Positions 57,954-64,000 of a DNA stretch of 64,000 nt are shown piece by piece. The position numbers and the translations under genes were made by a program. The notes beneath the pieces are model-generated. The model made no database searches. It saw only the letters and a program-made list of their open reading frames with translations, and had not been told where the DNA came from. Within the stretch, counting starts at the first letter, position 1. Each line of letters starts with the position of its first letter. The stretch comes from Caprella mutica. Lineage: Eukaryota; Arthropoda; Malacostraca; Amphipoda; Caprellidae. The stretch lies in assembly GCA_947561585.1 (NCBI GenBank), contig CANNZV010001439.1, positions 1-64,000 of the forward strand, given 5' to 3'.

Positions 57954-58791
57954 GGGAATGGTTCAAGTACTTAGGTAGTACCAATAATACTTGTCCGATT
58001 GAGCTGAGATTTTAACATAAGGTGTAAAGTGAAAAATAATCATATGCTCTCTTGTGAGATTTTTTCATTTTGGGGCCCCCCCCCCCCCGGGAAACTATAG
58101 AACGGCTTGGGGGTTGGTGCTACAGAAAAATTTATTGAAGCTAATATGTTCTCTACTACTATCCTAAGGTCGTGGTGCAGCTTTTTTTTTGAATTTCTAT
58201 CTGAAAAAATTTTTATTTGAATTTTAAAAAAAATTGTCATTTTTTTTTTTTTTTTTTTTTTTTTTTCAAAAAAAATTAAGTTTATAGAAAAAGTTATAGG
58301 AAAAGGGCTTCACCACGACCTTAGGAATTTCGGTCTGAACATATTAGCCCTTATACATTTTTCTGTAGCACCAACCCCCAAAAAGTTCTATACTTTTGAA
58401 CGTGGAGAATTTGAGAAAAAATGGTACTGAGATAATGGAGGAAGAAAAATATTTATCAATAAATTTTTTAAATTTAAAAAAAAATATATGCTTTTCGTCC
58501 CAGCCAAAAAGACTCATCAGGTCGCTTCGGGGGTCAACCCAGGCAGCGACGAAGCCTTCAACCATAAATGGGACCCATTTATGGTTGAAATGGGACCCAT
58601 TCAACCATAAATAAACCCACTCACTATAAGAGAATAACTCCCTAACCCCCAAACTGAGAAACGCGTTTGACACACACGCACAAACGTACTAGGTGAATGG
58701 AATTTTTTATGAGTTTTCTTTGGTAGATTTGCAGGGTAACTAAATTAAAAAAAAAAACGAAAAAAATGTAAAAAATACTTGAACCATTCCC
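57954..58791. mobile_element. 838-bp inverted-repeat element flanked by TTAA
   Basis: Ends GGGAATGGTTCAAGTA and TACTTGAACCATTCCC are perfect inverted repeats, each bounded by TTAA (57950-57953, 58792-58795). Inside, GGGGGTTGGTGCTACAGAAA with its complement, and CTAAGGTCGTGGTG with CACCACGACCTTAG, make a second stem around a long T run. TTAA suggests a piggyBac-type target, but no transposase is present. Confidence 0.75.
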
Positions 58792-59284
58792 TTAAATCAC
58801 ATTTGGATGCTAATCTCTTATCTCAGTGCAATGGAAATCTTTGAAGAGTTTAAATACGTTTAATTAACTTGAATCATGGCACATGGATTTAATGTGTACA
58901 TCGTCTAACCAAGTTCAGTCACTGTAATATTTGGTCAATAAAACGGGTAAATTTTAAATTTGAACTAAGAAACTTTGAAAAGCTTTTAGGATAAAATTTA
59001 AATGCATTTTCTAATATTAACTTTTCAATATCGAACCCTGAACAGGTTTTCCAAGAATTAACCTTAATTCGGCTTGTACGTTCCAATAATTTTGGCATGT
59101 ATTAGTGGGCAACGGTCTTCTAAAATACGTACATACTTACTTTCTATTGTTTTTATGTAAATATATATTCGTTAGTTGTATCTAGGTAAAATTTGCTTAA
59201 TTGGCATATCTCTGAACTGATATATATATTAGTTACATGATATCTTTTATTTAAAGGTTGAAAAGAATAATTATTTAATTTATT

Positions 59285-59760
59285 AGGGGGTTTAACGTCT
59301 GCTTCGGAACCAAAGGCCATATCGCTGACGTCAAAAGGAAATTAAATACAAGGGACTGGAAGAAGCAGTCAGAGAGTAAAGTGTCTCCATGAACAAAGTC
59401 ACTTACCACCGTCGGTGACAATGCTCTTGGATGCAGAAAAGCTAGTCCGTAAATACAGTCACTTACCAAGGAATGTGACGAAACGTGACACAAGCACCGG
59501 TGGCTGCACTCACGGATGGAAGAGGAAAATGAAGAGGTGATAGTAAATGAAGCCTACGAGCCTACCTAACACAAAATTCTAAGACCTCGTAGTTGAAGAG
59601 CATAACTTAGCGCTATCCTCTAAAACTGCAAGTAGCGTTAAAAAAATGATAAACATGCTTAAAAGACAATCCATAATCCAAATTACAACAGTTCGGGGCC
59701 CAATGGACGCCACCCCCCTTCTCTTCCATTCACCACAGACAGCTTCAGGATAGAGCCCCT
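59285..59760 (+). repeat. Dispersed element D, most complete copy, one 60-bp unit
   Basis: It runs from TTCGGAACCAAAGGCCATAT through GTGCTCTTGGATG-like sequence, one copy of the 60-bp unit, ACCTCGTAGTTGAAGAGCAT, to GACGCCACCCCCCTTCTCTT. A short piece of the last part recurs at 60312-60372. Class unknown. Confidence 0.8.
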
Positions 59761-59890
59761 GGGGGCTTGAAAAGAATATGTTTTATTACTTCTCAATATA
59801 AAGAATATATTTTTAATAAAAAGAATATGCTTTATTTCAAATATGCTCGAGATTATATTTTTATGCTAAAAGAATATTGTCACAACCCTG

Positions 59891-60890
59891 TTTATAACTA
59901 ATTTTTGTTTGATGGCAATATGAAAAATTTGATCTGGTAAAATGTTTGTTTTCAATATTTGATTATATATAAAGATTAATAAACTACATATTATACGATT
60001 GAACAGATTTATACTCAACGTAATTTCCATATACTGGTGCATCTCATGCCTGTAGAGAGCTGTGATATAGTCCTAATATATAGGAATAAATGCTGACACT
60101 ATGAGTATCTTACCATTCATCACCTTCGTTTAGGTCTAATTGTATGTAATTACGTGTAAAAGTAAAAGTCATGAAAGTACAGCTTCCATATCGGACTATA
60201 ATTAAAGTAATTAAATTTTATCCATGAGTTACCAAAGTAAACAAAATGATAGACATCGTACAAAATGAAATTATAAACATATTCCACTATACAACATTTT
60301 GGGTTCTAAGTGACGCCACCCCCTTCTTTTCCATTCACCACAGACATCTTTTCAATCGAGCCCCTGAGTTAGACGTGAATCAATGAAAAACATTATGGAA
60401 TAAGCAAAATATATTTGGCTTGGATGTAATATACATAAGTACAAGTATACAAAGTCTATGAGTATAGTATTTAGGAATTTACAGTGCAGTACATAGTTAA
60501 TTAATAATTGTCATTAATCACAAATCTGTCCTAGTGGAACAAAATGTAGAACTTGATTTGAGTGAAATAATTCTTGGTATACCTAGAAATGAGTTACCTA
60601 ACTAAAGAGAGTATTTTTATTCTGAGATCAAGATACATAGAATTATTTACACCATTCACACCGTACAAAAATATCTAATATAGAAACAATGAACAAAAAT
60701 AACAAAATAGGTACACCATTTTACTCTCGTACTTTTGATTTGGATATCTACATAATATGACAGAGATAGGATGAAATGCGACTTAAATTTATGAATATAA
60801 TGCAAAATACATGAGTTTTGTGATATAGAAAGCAATAGTTTACCTAAATTTAAGACTGAAAGACATTTTTGTTTAAGTAATCTAGGTAGT
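59891..60890. other. 3' flank of the minus-strand gene
   Basis: It holds the element D fragment at 60312-60372. TTTATT at 60616-60621 (AATAAA on the minus strand) is a possible poly(A) signal, 270 bases past the stop. Confidence 0.4.
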
Positions 60891-61387
60891 TTATACTAGG
60901 GATGATTCTCCCAGGGTTAGAACATCCAAAACTTGACTACCATTACTTTGTTGGGGCGGAATACCTACTCTATACTGCTGGGAAAATGAACTCCTATTTT
61001 GGCTATCGTATTCATTATAAGACTGACTTGTTTCAGGTGTTTTTGTGTTATTGTAATAAGGATACTTAGGTAGAACATTAGTTTGTCTCTGCAAGAGCTG
61101 TTGTTGCCTAGTCACCTCATAAGATGGCGGATGTTGAATACCGTTTGCATGAATTAGACTGTTTCGTTGAACCTGCTGATGCAGTGATTTACTCTGAATA
61201 GGGTTACAACTCTGACTGGTACGTAGGTAGTGTACAGGATGAGTTGGGGCAACTCTACCATTCTCCGGTAGGTCGGATGGTTTTCTACCTAGTTGTTGAG
61301 GGAATGCCACTACCGTGTTGTTGGTACTGGTGGTCGAATGACCGCTTCTTGATTCACTGCCTGATCCATCCAACACACAGGAGGTAC
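60891..61387 (-). CDS. Terminal exon of the minus-strand gene
   Basis: Acceptor TCTTTCTTTCAG|GT; codes for 164 residues after the split codon and ends TAA (60891-60893). Gln, Asn, Ser and Tyr rich. Confidence 0.85.
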
Positions 61388-63232
61388 CTGAAAGAAAGAT
61401 ATAATATAAAAATTGATAGAAGGGGCGAAAGTATGATCTAAATTTTAAATTTAAATTCAAAATTTCAAAAATAGGTAGCAATCAGAACAATTTTGTCAAT
61501 TATTATTCAGAACCTTCTCATTTATTAAATCATTCTGCAGTGTTTTACATAGGTAATACAACTTTCTTAATTGAATTGAATAATGTAAAAGGATTACATA
61601 TGAATTATTGTCAAGACTATTACTATCTTCTAACCAGATAATGCTGGAGAAGGTCCCTGTGAGCCAGAGCACAATCTGGTAGAATAGCCTGAATCGTTGT
61701 GAGAGTCATGATCCAAAGAAGATTCGTGAAGAGTAGTTCTACTTCTACCCTCAGAACTGCTTCCAGCACTACTAGTGATCTCTCCAACACTGCAGCCACT
61801 ACTAGTGCCACTCCCTGAACTAGTTCCACCAGGCTCAACTTTTTGTTCGGTAACATAACCATCATACAAACGTCTAACAGCCTGCTGTATTCTGTACCTG
61901 GGAAGTTAAATAGAGATCAGTTTAACATTTTTTTTAAAAGTGTTTCAGATAATTAAAGTGAATCAAGAAATTGAACGTACCTATCCATATCGAGGTAAGT
62001 AGCAGCATTCTCATTTTGACTGTCTATGGAATAAACAGTTTGAGGAGGGGGATATTGGATTGAATCCTGCTGGCTTTTGGCCACAGGTGCCGACATCTGA
62101 ACCCCATTGACAGAGTGAGGATGTTGATTGGAAGGATAAATATTTGGTGCTAATGGTTGAAGGACTCTAGATTGGAATTGACTTGGTTGATCAGAGGAAG
62201 TATTGGAATCTTCAACCTCCGCTACTTCAGTTTGTGACGATCCTTCGCTACAGCCGGAATCCCTAGCTCGACCGTCAGGTTCGATAACAGCTTTGTGGTT
62301 TCCATAGTCTATTTCCTGAACATCGTACAAGAAATGCTTGTTGTTGCGAGGATCATAGCGATTGTGAATTGGCCATCTTTGTAAGTTTGAAACCTGGTCG
62401 CTAGAAATTGAATCCTTGTTGTTAATGGAAGAACTGCCCTCAGGTATTGAGGACGCACTTCCTTTTGGTATTGCACCTGTATTGGCATAGAAAGGTTGGC
62501 TCTCTTGCGGCTCGTACTTTTGGTAGAAGGAGGCTGTACTATTTTGGTGTTCTTCATCTTCTCCCTCGCTATCACTGGAATCTTCCATCAGTTCCATATT
62601 CTGAACACCTGTCATTCGAATTGGTGCTTCAATTTTTTGAACCTCTTCCTCCTCTTTTCGGTCCAGGTTGTACATTGATGTTGTGGGATGGTCCAGAACC
62701 CTGAGTCCATTAGAAACAGCTTCGGGGTTTTCAACTGTAATTTCTGTTAGAGCTTCTTCTGATCGAGATCTGAAAGCAAAATATTGTAAAGTTAAAACTT
62801 AGCCGAAAATATTGAGCATTTTTTAAATTAATAATTGACTACCATTGTATTTAAATATATGATAGATATGATCTTCGTAATTTAGATCGAAATACGAGAT
62901 ACCTTTCCAATAGATAATTATTTATAGTATACAGAACATTCAAAGGCCGAAAGATGTGCCTAACACAGTACTGTCTAAATTTAAGATATTGTAGCTAGTT
63001 GCATGGTTTAATTCTGGTACATTCACGTTCTGAGACTTTAATCCTATTCCCTCTACCTGCTGATGTTGTTCTCATTCTTCTTCTTGATGATGGGGGGTAA
63101 TGCAGGGTCATGGGCCGATAGTCTATGCTCCACCCACTGACGCAGGTTCTCATTGTGTTTATGTACCAAAGATTCTTTCTCCTTCACGCTTTCGGTGTTA
63201 CGAAGAAGACATTCTTCCTTTTCTCGCAAAAT
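60891..63232 (-). CDS. Large Ser/Gln-rich cytoplasmic protein, last four exons (5' end outside the window)
   Basis: Exons 63057-63232, 61981-62769, 61635-61897 and 60891-61387 join on the minus strand with matching phases (2, 2, 1), giving 574 residues to the stop. The order is: a charged, probably coiled-coil segment (ILREKEECLLRNTESVKEKE, ending near HRLSAHDPALPPI); an acidic Ser/Glu patch (MEDSSDSEGEDEEH); long polar, low-complexity sequence; a short conserved-looking helix at an exon junction (DMDRYRIQQAVRRLYDGYV); a Ser/Gly tract; DSGYSTRLCSGSQGPSPALS; and a Gln/Asn/Tyr-rich tail ending GESSLV. No signal peptide or membrane segment is seen in this part. It looks like a phosphorylated cytoskeletal or junctional scaffold, but that is only an impression. 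I do not recognise the gene. Its last three residues (SLV) would suit a weak PDZ ligand. Confidence 0.85.
61635..61897 (-). CDS. Penultimate exon of the minus-strand gene
   Basis: Acceptor AACTTCCCAG|GT, donor TCTG|GTTAGA. It holds YRIQQAVRRLYDGYVTEQ, a Ser/Gly-rich tract and the DSGYSTR motif. Confidence 0.83.
61981..62769 (-). CDS. Internal exon of the minus-strand gene (789 nt)
   Basis: Acceptor GCTTTCAG|AT, donor GATAG|GTACGT. It holds the acidic patch, VQEIDYGNHKAVIEPDGRA and the DSGCSEGSS motif. Confidence 0.85.
63057..63232 (-). CDS. First visible exon of the minus-strand gene
   Basis: Acceptor TATTTCAG|AT, donor AGCAG|GTAGAG. Coiled-coil-like charged sequence, then HRLSAHDPALPPIIKKK. 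The start codon is not in this exon. Confidence 0.8.
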
Positions 63233-63646
63233 CTGAAATATAAATTCGTTAATTGTTAATCTTGAAAAAGCAAATTATATGAATAAATGTCATCATGGAG
63301 ATGAAAAGGTGATTCCAAGACACGTTTAGTCAATTTTTTTATCACTAAATTAACTCTAATATTTGTACATACATGTACAAAACCATGCTTAAATTATCAT
63401 CCTGCGACAATTAATAGAATAAATATTATATTAATTCTGAGGAAATTAAAGAACAAAAATCAGGCCTTTGCATTAGATTTTATTCAACAGACAGATGTTA
63501 TGTAAGACAGAAATGTAGAAGACTGATATGTGGATAACAGACTTATTGAACCAAATTGTGAATTTGGCAAATAGCGTACTACTCTAAAGTGTCACATAAT
63601 CATTTTTCGAATCTCTTTAGTCTTTTTCTCTTACGGTCCGAAACAG
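63233..63646. other. Intron of the minus-strand gene
   Basis: AT-rich; no further exon is seen. Confidence 0.45.
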
Positions 63647-64000
63647 TTTGATTTACTTTTAATGTCCAATTTTTTTTTACTTTTACATTCTGAACTGTTC
63701 TTTGATTTACTTTTACGGTCTGAACTGTTCTTTGATTTACTTTTACAGTCTGAACTGTTCTTTGATTTACTTTTACAGTCTGAACTGTTCTTTGATTTAC
63801 TTTTACGGTCTGAACTGTACTTTGATTTACTTTTACGGTCTGAACTGTTCTTTGATTTACTTTTACGGTCTGAACTGTTCTTTGATTTACTTTTACGGTC
63901 TGAACTGTTCTTTGATTTACTTTTACGGTCTGAACTGTTCTTTGATTTACTTTTACATTCTGAACTGTTCTTTGATTTACTTTTACGGTCTGAACTGTTC
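63647..64000. repeat. 30-bp tandem repeat at the right edge, about 12 copies
   Basis: The unit is TTTGATTTACTTTTACGGTC plus TGAACTGTTC. It runs off the window inside an intron of the minus-strand gene. Confidence 0.95.

Larger units (their letters stand above)
57775..59890. mobile_element. hAT-like composite element with nested insertion
   Basis: Left end TAGGGTTGTGACAATATTCT, right end AGAATATTGTCACAACCCTG. Flanks TTCATAAT (57767-57774) and TTTATAAC (59891-59898) match at six of eight bases. Near both ends are ATATGCTTTAT-type lines. Inside are an 838-bp TTAA-flanked element and a copy of dispersed element D. No transposase is seen, so it is non-autonomous. Confidence 0.6.

Noticed and set aside
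58069..58095. Run of C followed by a long T run near 58240
   Set aside because: Homopolymers of this length may carry sequencing error; not interpreted beyond the inverted-repeat element they sit in.

Overview
This is AT-rich eukaryotic nuclear DNA. It has GT-AG introns, a TATA/Inr/DPE core promoter and a chitin-binding cuticle protein, so it comes from an arthropod, most likely an insect. The species cannot be told from the sequence. There are no bacterial operons, ribosome binding sites or CRISPR arrays.

Three protein-coding genes can be supported. (1) 18752-22987 (+) is a five-exon gene for a 233-residue secreted protein with seven cysteines. All four introns are phase 1. I do not recognise the family. 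(2) 36198-46168 (+) is a two-exon gene for a 773-residue proline-rich cuticular protein with one chitin-binding-4-like domain. Its first exon codes for only six residues and is followed by a 7.65 kb intron. (3) 60891-63232 (-) holds the last four exons of a large, Ser/Gln-rich, probably cytoplasmic protein. Its 5' end lies beyond the window.

The rest is repeat. By adding the array spans, roughly a quarter of the window is tandem array, in more than 20 families with units of 12 to 71 bp. The largest are a 36-bp satellite (1-2455), a 43-bp array (4350-6318), a 22-bp palindromic array (8123-8864), an 870-bp homopurine tract (15476-16345), a 62-bp array (26701-27446), 34-bp arrays in both orientations (28.6, 35.7, 48.5 and 49.8 kb), a 31-bp array (29938-30692), a 60-bp array (55596-56160), a 15-bp array (56932-57605) and a 30-bp array running off the right edge.

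Between the arrays lie small inverted-repeat DNA elements: two pogo-like MITE families with CAGT ends and TA targets, a GGGTA MITE family, a hAT-type MITE (one dimer has a perfect 8-bp target duplication), a 326-bp foldback element, an 838-bp element flanked by TTAA, a decayed Tc1/mariner copy, and seven copies of a dispersed element dense in AGGTCA half-sites.

The most notable pattern is that several tandem arrays are expansions of a terminal or internal segment of one of these dispersed elements. The same unit can be seen at one, two, three, ten or about 45 copies at different loci. Three independent inverted-repeat families have expanded a terminal unit of exactly 15 bp. This gives a visible route from transposon end to minisatellite. 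Two copies of one of these MITEs bracket exon 4 of the secreted-protein gene and place a stop codon just past its weak splice donor.
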